Source of the DNA: Pseudomonas avellanae BPIC 631
GTDB lineage: Bacteria; Pseudomonadota; Gammaproteobacteria; Pseudomonadales; Pseudomonadaceae
DNA: 35,357 bases
Assembly: GCF_000444135.1 (NCBI RefSeq)
Contig: NZ_ATDK01000271.1
Span: forward strand, 1 to 35,357
Direction of reading: 5' to 3'
How positions within the stretch are numbered: the first letter of the stretch is position 1; every line of letters starts with the position of its first letter. The notes beneath the pieces were generated by a model. The model was not told the DNA's origin and did no database searches. It was given only the letters and a program-made list of their open reading frames with translations. Shown here one piece after another: positions 7,073 through 15,914 of the stretch. The position numbers were made by a program, and so were the translations under genes.

Positions 7073-7554
7073 CGCTGACCTTCCAGCGCGTTGACCAGAT
7101 CGTGGAATGCTTCACGATTGGAGTCGTTCAGGCCCATCAGTATCTTGTGCGCTTCAAGCACCTTGGCCTTGACCACTTCTTCGCACTGATCCTGTGACGG
7201 CAGGTCAGTCAGGCACTCAGGGCGCGGCAGAGGCCGGTCAACGATATTGAACACTTGATCGAAGCCCATCGACTGCAACAGGCGCGTAATGTCTTCGTGG
7301 GTGGTGACCAGTGTTGGCAGGAGGCCTACCTTCTGACGCGACAGAATCGACAGCTTGGCCAGCAAGCCAAGCGTGGTGCTGTCGATGCTGCGCGTCTCGG
7401 TGAGGTCGATCACCACCGCGGAAAAATTCAACGCAGTGAAGATGCGCTCGATGGTCGCATCCAGAGCCGAACACAGCGTCAACCGCACTTCACCCACGAA
7501 CTTGAGAACGAAGGTGCCTTCCTGCTCGGCGAACTGGATTCTACCGGTACTCAT
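7069..7554 (-). CDS. rssC: STAS-domain anti-anti-sigma factor, RssC-like
   Basis: This 161-residue cytosolic protein has an N-terminal STAS domain (about 1-100) and a helical C-terminal tail. The phosphorylatable serine aligns with S59 in 'IDSTTLGLL', the position used by SpoIIAA. Unphosphorylated STAS proteins bind and sequester anti-sigma factors. It follows the PP2C-type regulator RssB with a 4-base ATGA overlap, so RssB is the likely phosphatase that switches it on. The symbol rests on synteny with the P. aeruginosa tal-rssC-rssB block; HsbA of the HptB pathway is a similar protein. Its TAG stop lies in the CTAG edge of the MITE-like element, so a longer ancestral C-terminus cannot be excluded. 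Confidence 0.85.
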   Translation of the reverse strand: MSTGRIQFAEQEGTFVLKFVGEVRLTLCSALDATIERIFTALNFSAVVIDLTETRSIDSTTLGLLAKLSILSRQKVGLLPTLVTTHEDITRLLQSMGFDQVFNIVDRPLPRPECLTDLPSQDQCEEVVKAKVLEAHKILMGLNDSNREAFHDLVNALEGQR

Positions 7555-8735
7555 TCAAGATTCCTGCTTAACACTAACAAGGCGATATCATCCGGCATCT
7601 CCCCAAGTGTTGCCAATTCAAAAACCCGCTGCAAGCCATCCAGGCTGCCGCCAGCCGTCTTCACCAACTCCGGAAGAATGGCTTCTTTCTCTTTGAGTGT
7701 ATCACCGGGTAGCAGATCCAGTATGCCATCAGACAACATGGTCAGACTGAAGGACGCTGGCAGGTCGATTTCATGATCCTGATACGTCGCTTCATTGAAC
7801 AGCCCGACAGGAAGCCCACGGCCGTCCAGATAGCGCGCCTGCCCCTCGGAATACAACACCGGCAACGGCAAGTGGCCGCCGACGGCATACGTCAGTTTAC
7901 CTGACTCTTCATCAATGACACCGCCGACCATCGTCACATGCTTGCCCAGCTTGCAGCTAATGAGCCCGCGATTGATGTGCCCCAGCACGTCCGACGGCTT
8001 GAATTCGGGCAACGTGCCACCGCGCTTGGACTCGAACAGCAAACGCGTGGTCATGAATTTCAGCAGCACCGTAATGAACGCCGATGAGGCGCCATGGCCA
8101 GAAACATCCGCCAGATAGAACGCGACACGCCGTTCGTCGACCCGGAAGTAGTCGACGAAGTCGCCGGACAGGTACAGGGACGGAATGATCTGATGCGCAA
8201 ACTTGAACTCGGCAATTGACCAAGGGGTGATGGGCAGCATGTTGATCTGTACTTGCCGGCCTGCGTCCTGGTCTTCCTGCAAAAGATGAAGGCTGGCTTC
8301 GAGTTCGCGATTGGCTTTTTCCAGCTGTTCACGATAGACCTGATTTTCATTGAGCAGGCGTGACCGATCCAGTGCGCGGCGCACCGAATGCTCAAGGACC
8401 GCGAGGTCTTCAAGCGGCTTGATCAGATAATCGGCAGCACCCAGGCGCAGGGCTTCTACCGCATCGCTCATCACGCCCGCACCAGAAACCACGATGACAG
8501 GGGTCTGAGGCGCGATAGCGGTGACCTGACGGATCAGCTCAAGACCGCCCATCTGTGGCATGCGCAGATCGCAGACCACCAGATCGGGGTTCTCTTGCTC
8601 GAATATCTGAATTCCCTGCAAGCCGTTGCTGGCCTGCAGAACACTGAAGCCACTGTCTTCCAGGTAGGCGACAAGGCTTGCGCGCACTACGTCGTCGTCA
8701 TCGATAATCAGCAGCTTGGCACTGGTTTTTGGCAT
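7551..8735 (-). CDS. rssB: Response regulator with PP2C/SpoIIE phosphatase output, RssB-like
   Basis: The protein has 394 residues from the ATG at 8735 ('MPKTSAKLLIIDDDDVVRASL'), a typical receiver-domain start; the in-frame start at 8837 adds 34 implausible residues. The receiver domain (1-120) carries the acidic pocket 'IIDDDD', the phospho-Asp in 'VVCDLRMP' and Lys in 'YLIKPLED'. A coiled-coil linker ('VYREQLEKANRELEASLHLLQED' residues) joins a SpoIIE-type PP2C domain whose metal-binding aspartates are intact ('SGDFVDYF', 'ADVSGHG', 'SDGILDLL', 'DDIALLV'). It is thus probably an active phosphatase, unlike E. coli RssB. The likely substrate is the adjacent STAS protein, giving phosphorylation-controlled partner switching, possibly affecting RpoS. 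Confidence 0.88.
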   Translation of the reverse strand: MPKTSAKLLIIDDDDVVRASLVAYLEDSGFSVLQASNGLQGIQIFEQENPDLVVCDLRMPQMGGLELIRQVTAIAPQTPVIVVSGAGVMSDAVEALRLGAADYLIKPLEDLAVLEHSVRRALDRSRLLNENQVYREQLEKANRELEASLHLLQEDQDAGRQVQINMLPITPWSIAEFKFAHQIIPSLYLSGDFVDYFRVDERRVAFYLADVSGHGASSAFITVLLKFMTTRLLFESKRGGTLPEFKPSDVLGHINRGLISCKLGKHVTMVGGVIDEESGKLTYAVGGHLPLPVLYSEGQARYLDGRGLPVGLFNEATYQDHEIDLPASFSLTMLSDGILDLLPGDTLKEKEAILPELVKTAGGSLDGLQRVFELATLGEMPDDIALLVLSRNLE

Positions 8736-9003
8736 GGGGGCAAACGGCGCCAGATCAGGTTGGCGTAGGCGGTCCGGTATTGCCGGAACCCGCTTACTGG
8801 ATTCGCTTCTAGCCTCTCCGTAATAACACGCGCACAACTGGGTGTGCCTTTCGTGTTTCAGAGGTGCCCTTCAAGGCGCAGACGGTACTCCCATCCGACG
8901 GGTGTTTCAAGCATGCTCCTGCCCTCACTTTGCGCTCTTTACATCGCAAATCACCCAGAGTTATAAGAACTGACACATCAGCAACTAAATCGAAGGACTG
9001 TAC

Positions 9004-9303
9004 ATGAGTCGAAATGATCGAGACTACGAGGAAAAGCGGGATTACATCCGCATGCGCGTCGATGCAGACGTCAACCTGATTCACGCGGGCCAGGTGATTC
9101 CCGCCGTGTGCATTGACCTTTCCAGCTCGGGCATGCAGGTACAGGCGCCCCGTGCATTCCAGATCGGCGACAAGCTCAGCGTGCGCATCGATTCCGATCA
9201 TGCTGCGCTCAAGGGGCTTGAGGCTGAAACCGAGGTGGTATGGGTCAATGATGAAGAAGGCGGCGGACAGAAACTGGGGCTTTCAATCGTGTCCATGAGC
9301 TGA
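9004..9303 (+). CDS. PilZ-domain protein (single domain)
   Basis: This 99-residue protein consists almost wholly of one PilZ domain. The cyclic-di-GMP motifs are both visible: RDYIR fits RxxxR near residues 12-16, and 'DLSSSG' fits (D/N)xSxxG near residue 38. It should bind cyclic-di-GMP and act as a small adaptor. It is divergent from rssB and convergent with mlaA, from which a shared terminator separates it. A GAAGGA site precedes the ATG. The same position is occupied by a PilZ gene in P. aeruginosa as I recall. The target pathway is unknown. Confidence 0.88.
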   Translation: MSRNDRDYEEKRDYIRMRVDADVNLIHAGQVIPAVCIDLSSSGMQVQAPRAFQIGDKLSVRIDSDHAALKGLEAETEVVWVNDEEGGGQKLGLSIVSMS

Positions 9304-9338
9304 ATGCGAACGGAACCGGTTCACACTTTCAAAAAAAC

Positions 9339-9361
9339 AAAGGCGACCCTAGGTCGCCTTT
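9339..9361. terminator. Bidirectional terminator between the PilZ gene and mlaA
   Basis: The hairpin AAAGGCGACC-CTA-GGTCGCCTTT has a perfect 10-base-pair stem, with A-rich sequence on the left and T/A on the right, so it can serve both converging genes. Confidence 0.87.
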
Positions 9362-9389
9362 ATTGATTTACGCAGATACAAATTGACGA

Positions 9390-10091
9390 TTAAAAATCGT
9401 CTTCGACCTGTCCGTCCTTGAACTTGAACTCGCGGTTCTGCAAGTAGGCGTTACGGATGAAGGTGTAGCGATCACCACTGACCAGGCGCTCGGCGGACAG
9501 CAGGCTGGCACGCGTGTCGACCAGATTGACGCCCAACGCCGTGTTGCGGGTGGGTACGTGATCGATGTAGCGGTACGGGGAGGTGTAGGTGTCCGGGTAC
9601 TTGGCAATGGCGTCACGCACAGTGCTTGGGCCCAGCAGCGGAATCACTACGAACGGGCCGCTTGGCACACCCCAGTAGCCCAGTGTCTGGCCGAAGTCTT
9701 CATCACTGCGTTGCAGGCCCATGCGGGTGCCGACGTCAATGAAGCCCAACAGACCGAACGTGGTGTTGACGATCAGGCGTGCGGTATCTACACCGGCCGC
9801 TTCAGGTTTGGCCTGCAAGACGTTGTTCGCCAGATTGCCGACATCGCCGATATTGCTGAAGAAGTTATGAATACCGTCTTCGACAAACTGCGGAGCGATG
9901 TACTGATAACCCTTTGCCAGCGGCTTGAGCGTGTAGGCGTCAAGGGTATCGTTGAAGCTGAAAATGGAACGGTTGATGCCTTCCCAGGGATCGCTTTCGG
10001 CTGCCTGTACGGCCACCGGGACCAGCGCCATGCCGGCGCAGAGGGACAATTGCGTCAAACGCTTGATAAAGCCTGCACCAGTGACGGGCAT
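9390..10091 (-). CDS. mlaA: MlaA/VacJ family outer-membrane phospholipid-asymmetry protein
   Basis: MlaA sits in the outer membrane beside porins and removes mislocalised phospholipids from the outer leaflet, handing them to MlaC. Family marks are 'DPWEGINRSIFSFND' near the mature N-terminus, 'NFFSNIGDVGNLANNVLQ', 'GFIDVGTRMGL' and 'FGQTLGYWGVPSGPFVVIPLLGPSTVRD' (the last in pieces). The start at 10091 has an AGGAG site 8 bases away; an upstream in-frame start at 10145 has none. The 233-residue protein has a signal peptide ending near 'VAVQA-AESDP', but no canonical lipobox: the only Cys in the leader is in 'LSLCAG', with Leu at -1. It may therefore be a non-lipidated form. No other mla genes are in the window. 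Confidence 0.92.
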   Translation of the reverse strand: MPVTGAGFIKRLTQLSLCAGMALVPVAVQAAESDPWEGINRSIFSFNDTLDAYTLKPLAKGYQYIAPQFVEDGIHNFFSNIGDVGNLANNVLQAKPEAAGVDTARLIVNTTFGLLGFIDVGTRMGLQRSDEDFGQTLGYWGVPSGPFVVIPLLGPSTVRDAIAKYPDTYTSPYRYIDHVPTRNTALGVNLVDTRASLLSAERLVSGDRYTFIRNAYLQNREFKFKDGQVEDDF

Positions 10092-10290
10092 AGCTGACAC
10101 TCCTGATCGAGATATCGAAATAATGACGCGGGTGCTACGCCCCACACGCTAAGGTGAGGGAGTATAAAGCCTTCTGTCGAGAATAAGGCAGGTCTGTCAG
10201 TCATGCGGGACCGATAAACTTCGTCATCGCAGATTCATCGAAGTGTCACAAAAGGTCGGTAGCGTTTCTGAATATTTCTGAGAGACATTC

Positions 10291-10899
10291 ATGCTCGCGC
10301 CGCGACTCACGCCTTTACCAACCTTTCCTGCCCTGCTGTTCGGCCTCAGTGGCTGCCTGGTGGACTTCGGTGCACAGGCCGCGATGTCAGACACGCCCGA
10401 CGATGAGCACGCGCAGCTTACGCCTGGCGCGCAGAACGCATTGAAGGCATTGCGTGATCAGGGGATGCCCTGCGCGTGGATCGACGAGCTGCCTGAAGCC
10501 CTCAGCACTCCTCTTGCAGCCCCCGTGAACGACTGGATGATTGCTGCACCACGCCCGACTGCCGGCTGGCCTCGGCCTGATGCCTGCTGGATGGCACTGA
10601 TGGCATTGAAAGTCAGCCAGTTGGAGGGTTGCGTGCTGATCAGCGGCGACCCGCGTCTGTTGCAATCCGGCCTGAACGCCGGGTTGTGGACGATCGGCCT
10701 GGCGTCGTGTGGCCCACTGTGCGGGCTTTCCCCGTCGCAATGGCAGGCGCTGAATAACGCTGAGCGGGAGCAGCGGCGTGCGCAGGCCACGCTCAAGCTT
10801 TATTCGCTGGGTGTGCATTCGGTCATTGACCACCTCGGTGAGCTGGAGTCATGCCTGGCCGACATTGCGCTGCGACGCAGCAAGGGTGAAAAACCGTGA
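10291..10899 (+). CDS. Degenerate HAD (phosphonatase-like) protein
   Basis: The 202 residues resemble phosphonoacetaldehyde hydrolase: an N-terminal 'PALLFGLSGCLVDFGAQA' at the place of its motif I, and a C-terminal half with 'ISGDPRLLQSGLNAGLWTIGL' and 'LGVHSVIDHLGELESCLADI', which correspond to its motif IV and final helix. The motif I nucleophilic Asp is replaced by Gly (alignment of 'LDWAGT' with 'FGLSGC'), and the cap region is shortened. The protein is therefore unlikely to be a phosphatase or phosphonatase and may be a structural or regulatory remnant. A related gene lies at the same place relative to DUF4404 and queF in P. aeruginosa, which suggests conservation rather than decay. Confidence 0.75.
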   Translation: MLAPRLTPLPTFPALLFGLSGCLVDFGAQAAMSDTPDDEHAQLTPGAQNALKALRDQGMPCAWIDELPEALSTPLAAPVNDWMIAAPRPTAGWPRPDACWMALMALKVSQLEGCVLISGDPRLLQSGLNAGLWTIGLASCGPLCGLSPSQWQALNNAEREQRRAQATLKLYSLGVHSVIDHLGELESCLADIALRRSKGEKP

Positions 10900-11000
10900 T
10901 GCGTGCACAGGCAAGCTTACTGGATTAGTCTTGAGTCACTACGGACCTTTAGCCGTTCGGCGAAGTCCATGAGACAGACTTATCAACCAAGGAGCACGTC

Positions 11001-11270
11001 ATGCCCGCCCGCGAACTTCAAGAACAACTCAATACCCTGCGCGAGCAACTTGAGCACAATCCGCCGATGTCAGAATCCGAGCGGGACAACTTGCACGAAC
11101 TGATGCAACAAATTGAAACTAAAATTCAGCTTGAACAAGCGACTCATGAGCAGGACAGCAGCCTGGCAGATGGCGTGAACCTGGCCGTGGAGCGTTTTGA
11201 GCTGGAGCATCCGACCATTGCCGGAACGCTGCGCAACATTGTGCAGACATTGGGCAATATCGGGGTTTGA
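11001..11270 (+). CDS. DUF4404 family protein
   Basis: This 89-residue, strongly helical protein ('ARELQEQLNTLREQLEHN', 'ERDNLHELMQQIETKIQLEQ') probably forms a coiled coil over residues 3-55, followed by 'VERFELEHPTIAGTLRNIVQTLGNIGV'. That ending is typical of DUF4404, a Pseudomonas-type family of unknown function. There is no signal peptide. The ATG has an AAGGAG site 7 bases upstream. It lies about 100 bases after the HAD-like gene on the same strand and may be co-transcribed with it. Confidence 0.8.
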   Translation: MPARELQEQLNTLREQLEHNPPMSESERDNLHELMQQIETKIQLEQATHEQDSSLADGVNLAVERFELEHPTIAGTLRNIVQTLGNIGV

Positions 11271-11291
11271 TCGAGTTGGGTTAGTACTTTG

Positions 11292-11337
11292 GCTCGTTCC
11301 GCGCATTAAAGAGTCCTGATGAGCGCGGAAAACGAGC
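11292..11337. repeat. Hairpin-forming inverted repeat
   Basis: GCTCGTTCCGCGC (11292-11304) pairs with GCGCGGAAAACGAGC (11323-11337) apart from a two-base bulge, with an 18-base loop. There is no T tract, so I do not call it a terminator. It may be a transcript-end structure for the DUF4404 gene or part of the repeat cluster that follows. Confidence 0.55.
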
Positions 11338-11352
11338 TTCTGCCCGGAGGGC

Positions 11353-11482
11353 GTAGGAGTGGACTTGTCCACGAAGGGTTGCGAAGCGGCCCTGAAACCG
11401 GTGACCTCGGTTGTGTCCGATGTACCGTATGTATAGATTTTGCTGCCGGTTCCCGGCAGTTCGCGGACAAGTCCGCTCCTAC
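11353..11482. repeat. REP doublet (REPIN-like)
   Basis: GTAGGAGTGGACTTGTCC (from 11353) and its near inverse GGACAAGTCCGCTCCTAC (to 11482) face each other across about 80 bases. Each is itself a small palindrome (GGACTTGTCC). This is the GTAGGAGCGGACTTGTCCGCGA-type REP common in Pseudomonas intergenic regions, in the head-to-head arrangement of REPINs, which are moved by RAYT transposases. No RAYT gene is in the window. Confidence 0.88.
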
Positions 11483-11611
11483 AAAACCGAGATATAGCGA
11501 ACAAGCGAAGCGTCGCCCGGTCCGATCCCACAAGGGGGCGTCCAGCTCTGCGTCATACAGCGGTTTTGCGATGTCAGGGGTGTTTGTTTACGGTTCAAGG
11601 CACAGACGAAG

Positions 11612-12442
11612 CTACTGTCGAGCCAGCCTGCGATTGTCCACGTTGAGCACTTCGGTGCTGCGGTACGGGTTGATGTCCAGGCCGCCGCGGCGTACATAGC
11701 GGGCGTAGACGGTCAGTTTTTCCGGTTTGAGCAAACGCTGCAGGTCGAGAAATATTCTTTCCACGCACTGCTCGTGAAAATCCGAATGCTGGCGGAAGCT
11801 GACGATGTAAGCCAGCAGGCTGGCATGGTCCAGTGCTGCGCCGCAGTATTCGACCACTACGCTGCCCCAGTCGGGCTGGCTGGTGACCGGGCAGTTGGAT
11901 TTGAGCAGGTGGCTGTGCACGCTTTCTTCGATGACCCGCGAAGCATTACAGCGCAACAGTTCGGGTTGCGGCCGGTCGTAGCTGCTGACGGTGATATCCA
12001 GCTCGTCTATGCACACACCCGGCAATGCCGCGACACCCTCCCCTTCGATTTCCGCCAGGCTGCGAATGCGCACACCGACCGGTTTGCCAGCAGCGGCTGA
12101 CAAGTCTTTTTCGAGCGCTGCCTGTACCTGTGCAGCCTCATCGAACGCAGTCTGGTTCAGCGAGTTGAGGTACAACTTGAAGGACTTCGACTCAATGATA
12201 TTTGGCGAATCGGCCGGAATGCTGAACTCGGCAATCGCAACCACGGGCTTGCCGGACGGCAACAGCCAGGACAGCTCGTAGCAATTCCAGAAATCGACAC
12301 CCTTGTAAGGCAGCGTCTGCGCAGTCAGCCCAAGCTCGGCCCATTTTGCGGCACGCGGGATGGGAAACAACAGGGACGGCGTGTAGGTGGCGATGTATTC
12401 ACTGGATTTGCCCAGCGGCGAGTGTTCGGCTGCGGGATGCAT
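11612..12442 (-). CDS. queF: NADPH-dependent 7-cyano-7-deazaguanine reductase
   Basis: QueF reduces preQ0 to preQ1 in the synthesis of queuosine, a modified base of tRNA wobble positions. The 276 residues make it the long, two-domain (tunnel-fold tandem) type of gammaproteobacteria. The QueF motif '[11 protein letters not shown]' is at residues 84-94 and the catalytic Cys184 is in '[15 protein letters not shown]', which forms the thioimide with preQ0. '[17 protein letters not shown]' is also typical. It follows lolE on the same strand after a 109-base gap holding a hairpin. I looked for a preQ1 riboswitch in that leader and did not see one. Confidence 0.96.
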   Translation of the reverse strand: MHPAAEHSPLGKSSEYIATYTPSLLFPIPRAAKWAELGLTAQTLPYKGVDFWNCYELSWLLPSGKPVVAIAEFSIPADSPNIIESKSFKLYLNSLNQTAFDEAAQVQAALEKDLSAAAGKPVGVRIRSLAEIEGEGVAALPGVCIDELDITVSSYDRPQPELLRCNASRVIEESVHSHLLKSNCPVTSQPDWGSVVVEYCGAALDHASLLAYIVSFRQHSDFHEQCVERIFLDLQRLLKPEKLTVYARYVRRGGLDINPYRSTEVLNVDNRRLARQ

Positions 12443-12490
12443 GGCGATACCTGGATCGAGAATTAACGCGGCGAGTTTATAGGGTTTGCA

Positions 12491-12523
12491 GCGGGCTTTC
12501 AGCGCAAATCCGCTTCAGCCCGC
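12491..12523 (-). terminator. Hairpin between lolE and queF, possible terminator
   Basis: GCGGGCT (12491-12497) pairs with AGCCCGC (12517-12523), and the enclosed bases can pair further (AGCG / CGCT). It lies just after the lolE stop in transcript direction. There is no good T run, so it may be a weak terminator or mRNA-stabilising stem. Confidence 0.45.
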
Positions 12524-12551
12524 AAGCCTTCGCTATGCGAAATACGCTTGA

Positions 12552-13796
12552 TCACTCATAACGCAGCGCATGCGCCGGCTGGATCTGCGCGGCGCGCCAT
12601 GCCGGGTAGACCGTGGCCAGAAAGCTCAGGATGAAACCGGCGCTGCAGATTAGCAGCACATCGCCGCCCTGCAGCTCGGAAGGCAGGTTGCTGATGAAGT
12701 ACACATCGGAACTGAAGATGTGCTGGCCGCTGACACGTTCGATCCAGCCCACCAGGCTGCTGACGTTCAGGGCGGCAATAATGCCGAGAACACCCCCGAT
12801 CAACGTGCCGACGATGCCGATCACGGTGCCCTGAACCATGAAAATCGCCATGATCTGCCGCGGCGTCGCGCCGATGGTACGCAGGATGGCGATGTCCGCG
12901 CCCTTGTCATTGACCACCATGATCAGCGTGGCAATGATGTTGAACGCGGCGACGGCGACGATCATCAGCAGCAACAGGCCGATCATGGTCTTTTCCATTT
13001 TCATCGCGCTGAACAGGCTGCCTTGTGTGTGAGTCCAGTCATCGGCGTGATAGCCCTCACCCAACCCCGCAGCGATGGCCGTAGACACCTGAGGCGCCTT
13101 GTACAGGTCTTTGAGCGCCAGACGCACGCCCTGCACCTGATCGGGTTGCCAGCGTTGCATCTGCGCGGCGTCGGCGATGTTGATCAGCCCCATCGAGCCG
13201 TCCAGCTCTGCGCCGACCTTGAAGATCCCCACCACCGTCAAGCGTTGCAGGCGCGGCGTGATGCCGCCGGGCGCGCTGCTGACTTCGGGCACGATCAAGG
13301 TCAGTTTGTCGCCGATGGTCAGACGAAAGCGCCGCGCAGTCAGATCACCCAGCACCACCCCGAACTCGCCCGGCTTCAGGTCTGCGAGGCTGCCGCGGGT
13401 CATGTGCTGAGTGACGATGGACACTTCGTGCTCCAGCGCAGGATCGACGCCGCTGATCTGGATCGGCTGCATCGAACCCTTGTAGGAGAGCATGCCTTCC
13501 ATGTCGGTAAACGGCACGGCAGCAGTGACTTCCGGGTTTTTCAGGGCGGCGGCGGCCAGCGGCTTCCAGTCGTCCACCGGCTTGGCGCCGGCGATCACTG
13601 CATGCGGCACCATGCCCAGAATCCGCGAGCTCATTTCCCGCTGGAAGCCGTTCATCACCGACAAGACCACGATCATCGCCAGCACACCGAGTGCCAGACC
13701 GATCATCGAGGTCATCGAAATGAACGAAATGAAGCTTTTGCGGCGTTTGGCGCGGGTATAGCGCATGCCGATGAAGATAGGTAACGGTCTGAACAT
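12552..13796 (-). CDS. lolE: Lipoprotein-releasing ABC transporter permease LolE
   Basis: This 414-residue inner-membrane permease of the LolCDE complex extracts outer-membrane lipoproteins and passes them to LolA. It has the standard plan: one N-terminal transmembrane segment ('[24 protein letters not shown]'), a large MacB-like periplasmic domain (about residues 50-260), then three C-terminal segments ('[21 protein letters not shown]', 'GTVIGIVGTLIGGVLGIIAAL', 'VLLICSAGFILSFLATVYPAW'). It is a clear paralogue of the other permease gene in this operon (14562-15812). The LolC/LolE naming follows operon order in Pseudomonas; sequence alone does not settle it. The start lies 74 bases after the lolD stop. 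Confidence 0.9.
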   Translation of the reverse strand: MFRPLPIFIGMRYTRAKRRKSFISFISMTSMIGLALGVLAMIVVLSVMNGFQREMSSRILGMVPHAVIAGAKPVDDWKPLAAAALKNPEVTAAVPFTDMEGMLSYKGSMQPIQISGVDPALEHEVSIVTQHMTRGSLADLKPGEFGVVLGDLTARRFRLTIGDKLTLIVPEVSSAPGGITPRLQRLTVVGIFKVGAELDGSMGLINIADAAQMQRWQPDQVQGVRLALKDLYKAPQVSTAIAAGLGEGYHADDWTHTQGSLFSAMKMEKTMIGLLLLMIVAVAAFNIIATLIMVVNDKGADIAILRTIGATPRQIMAIFMVQGTVIGIVGTLIGGVLGIIAALNVSSLVGWIERVSGQHIFSSDVYFISNLPSELQGGDVLLICSAGFILSFLATVYPAWRAAQIQPAHALRYE

Positions 13797-13870
13797 TGGC
13801 GAAGCACCGTGGAAAATAGCGTCGTAAAAAATGTAAAACCCGGCCCGATGAAATGCGCCGGGCCGGTGAA

Positions 13871-14554
13871 TCAGGCTTCGACCAGACGTCCGCCTTCCAG
13901 ACGCAGGATGCGGTCCATCTGCCTGGCAAGGCTCATGTCATGAGTCACGATCAAAAATGCCGTACGCGACGAGGTGCTCAATTCACGCATCAGGTCCTGA
14001 ATACCCTGTGCGGTGTGATGATCGAGGTTGCCGGTAGGCTCGTCGAGCATCACCAGACCCGGCTGATTGATCAGAGCACGAGCAATGGCGACACGCTGAC
14101 GCTCGCCGCCGGACAACTCCGAAGGCTTGTGCGCCAGGCGATGACCGAGGCCGACGCGCTCCAGCAAAGCCGTGGCGCGCTGGCGCGCCTCGGGGATGGC
14201 GGTGCGGCCGATCAACAGCGGCATGCAGACGTTTTCAAGTGCGGTGAACTCAGGCAGCAAGTGGTGAAACTGATAAACGAAACCCAGCGCCCGGTTACGC
14301 AGCAGGCCACGGGCCTTTTCGCCCAGTGCCGACAACTCTTCGCCCGCCAGCCAGACACTGCCTTCGGACGGCGTGTCCAGCCCGCCCAGCAGGTTCAGCA
14401 AGGTGCTTTTACCCGACCCGGAAGTACCGACGATCGCGACCCGCTCACCCGGATGCAGCTCCAGTTGCAGACCGGACAACACCACCACCGACTCCGGGCC
14501 TTCCTCATAGGACTTACCCAGGTTGCGGCAACTCAATACTGCTTTATCAGACAT
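13871..14554 (-). CDS. lolD: Lipoprotein-releasing ABC transporter ATPase LolD
   Basis: This 227-residue ATP-binding subunit drives LolCDE. It shows the Walker A motif 'GTSGSGKST', Q-loop region '[18 protein letters not shown]', signature '[15 protein letters not shown]', Walker B '[12 protein letters not shown]' and H-loop 'IVTHD'. I start at the ATG at 14554 ('MSDKAVLSC'); an ATG at 14569 would overlap the end of lolC by 8 bases and is also possible. It sits between the two permease genes on one strand, so a single transcript lolC-lolD-lolE supplies the complex. 'FHHLLPEF' is typical of LolD rather than MacB or FtsE. Confidence 0.95.
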   Translation of the reverse strand: MSDKAVLSCRNLGKSYEEGPESVVVLSGLQLELHPGERVAIVGTSGSGKSTLLNLLGGLDTPSEGSVWLAGEELSALGEKARGLLRNRALGFVYQFHHLLPEFTALENVCMPLLIGRTAIPEARQRATALLERVGLGHRLAHKPSELSGGERQRVAIARALINQPGLVMLDEPTGNLDHHTAQGIQDLMRELSTSSRTAFLIVTHDMSLARQMDRILRLEGGRLVEA

Positions 14555-14561
14555 GCCCGAC

Positions 14562-15812
14562 TCACTCATAACGTAACGCCTCCGCCGGCTGGGTGCGCGC
14601 AGCACGCCAGGCGGGATACAGGGTGGCGAGGAAACTCAGGACCAACGCCGCACCGCAGACCTGGAACACGTCCTGGGCCATCAGTTGCGAAGGCAGGTAA
14701 TCAATGAAATAGACATCGGCATTGAGAAACTTGTGGCCGATCAGCCCTTCGAGCAGCGAGATGGCCGCACTGACATTGAGCGCCGCCAGAATGCCCAGCG
14801 CCGCACCGATCAGCGTGCCGACTACGCCGATCACGGTGCCCTGCACCATGAAAATCGCCATGATCTGCCGGGGTGTAGCGCCCAGCGTGCGCAGAATGGC
14901 GATATCGCCTTTCTTGTCGTTGACCACCATCACCAGCGTGGAAATGATGTTGAACGCCGCGACGGCGACAATCAGCAGCAACAGCAGGCCGATCATGGCT
15001 TTTTCCATGCGGATGGCCTGATAGAGGTTGCCGTGGGTACGCGTCCAGTCACGGGAATAGAAATTGTTTTCGCCCAGCTTCTGCGCGATTTCCCATGAAG
15101 TGCGTGGCGCAGCGAACAGGTCATCGAACTTCAAGCGCAGGCCCTGCACCTGATCGGGCTTCCAGCGGTGCAGGCGGGCCAGGTCGTCGAGGTTGGTCAA
15201 CCCCAGAAACCCGTCGATCTCGCCAGCGCCAACGTGAAAGATGCCGGTCACTTCAAAACGTTTCATGCGCGGGAACATGCCGGCAGGCGTAACCGTGACT
15301 TCGGGCGCGACAAAGGTCAGCTTGTCGCCCACCACGACACCCAGTTTGGCCGCCGCCTTGTCGCCGATCATGATGCCGAAACTGCCCGGAGAAAGGCTGT
15401 CGAGCTGCCCCTGCTTGATGAAGTGGTCAATGATCGACACTTTACGCTCTTCGGCCGGGTTGATGCCGTTGAGCAGCACCTTCTGCACCTTGCCGTCATG
15501 GGTCAGCAGGCCCTGCATTTGCGTAAACGGCGCAACCGCCAGCACCTGAGGGTTTTCCTGAACCTTTGCGGCCAGGCCACGCCAGTCGGTGATCGGGTCG
15601 GCGGATTCGATGGTCGCATGGGGCACCATGCCCAGCACGCGGGTACGCATCTCGTGATCGAAACCGTTCATGACCGATAACACGACTATCATCACCACAA
15701 CGCCGAGGGCGAGGCCGATCATGGACGTCAGGGAAATGAAGGAAACAAAATGATTGCGTCGCTTCGCACGGGTGTAGCGCGTGCCGATGAATACAAATAG
15801 AGGTCTGAACAT
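14562..15812 (-). CDS. lolC: Lipoprotein-releasing ABC transporter permease LolC
   Basis: The 416 residues have the same four-segment MacB-like permease plan as the downstream paralogue and share long runs with it: '[19 protein letters not shown]' at the N-terminus, '[18 protein letters not shown]', '[21 protein letters not shown]' (in pieces) and the C-terminal '[18 protein letters not shown]'. The periplasmic domain is more divergent. In LolCDE, LolC recruits the chaperone LolA and LolE binds the lipoprotein; the hook residues cannot be assigned safely here. It is the first gene of the operon and is divergent from the 195-residue PilZ gene, with about 100 bases of shared promoter region. 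Confidence 0.91.
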   Translation of the reverse strand: MFRPLFVFIGTRYTRAKRRNHFVSFISLTSMIGLALGVVVMIVVLSVMNGFDHEMRTRVLGMVPHATIESADPITDWRGLAAKVQENPQVLAVAPFTQMQGLLTHDGKVQKVLLNGINPAEERKVSIIDHFIKQGQLDSLSPGSFGIMIGDKAAAKLGVVVGDKLTFVAPEVTVTPAGMFPRMKRFEVTGIFHVGAGEIDGFLGLTNLDDLARLHRWKPDQVQGLRLKFDDLFAAPRTSWEIAQKLGENNFYSRDWTRTHGNLYQAIRMEKAMIGLLLLLIVAVAAFNIISTLVMVVNDKKGDIAILRTLGATPRQIMAIFMVQGTVIGVVGTLIGAALGILAALNVSAAISLLEGLIGHKFLNADVYFIDYLPSQLMAQDVFQVCGAALVLSFLATLYPAWRAARTQPAEALRYE

Positions 15813-15914
15813 GTAGGATTTTGTTCGCAGGAATGAGGACGTCCATGTGGCGGGCCTTGCCGTGCAGCTTTACACTCGAAACTCTCTGACCACCGCCGCT
15901 AGCTTGGGTTCGCC

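Noticed and set aside
12443..12551. preQ1 riboswitch in the queF leader
   Set aside because: The leader lacks the class I aptamer core and pseudoknot tail; only a GC-rich hairpin is present.
12720..13784. Long open frame antisense to lolE
   Set aside because: The composition (His, Asp and Gln rich) is typical of antisense of a membrane gene, and lolE is certain.
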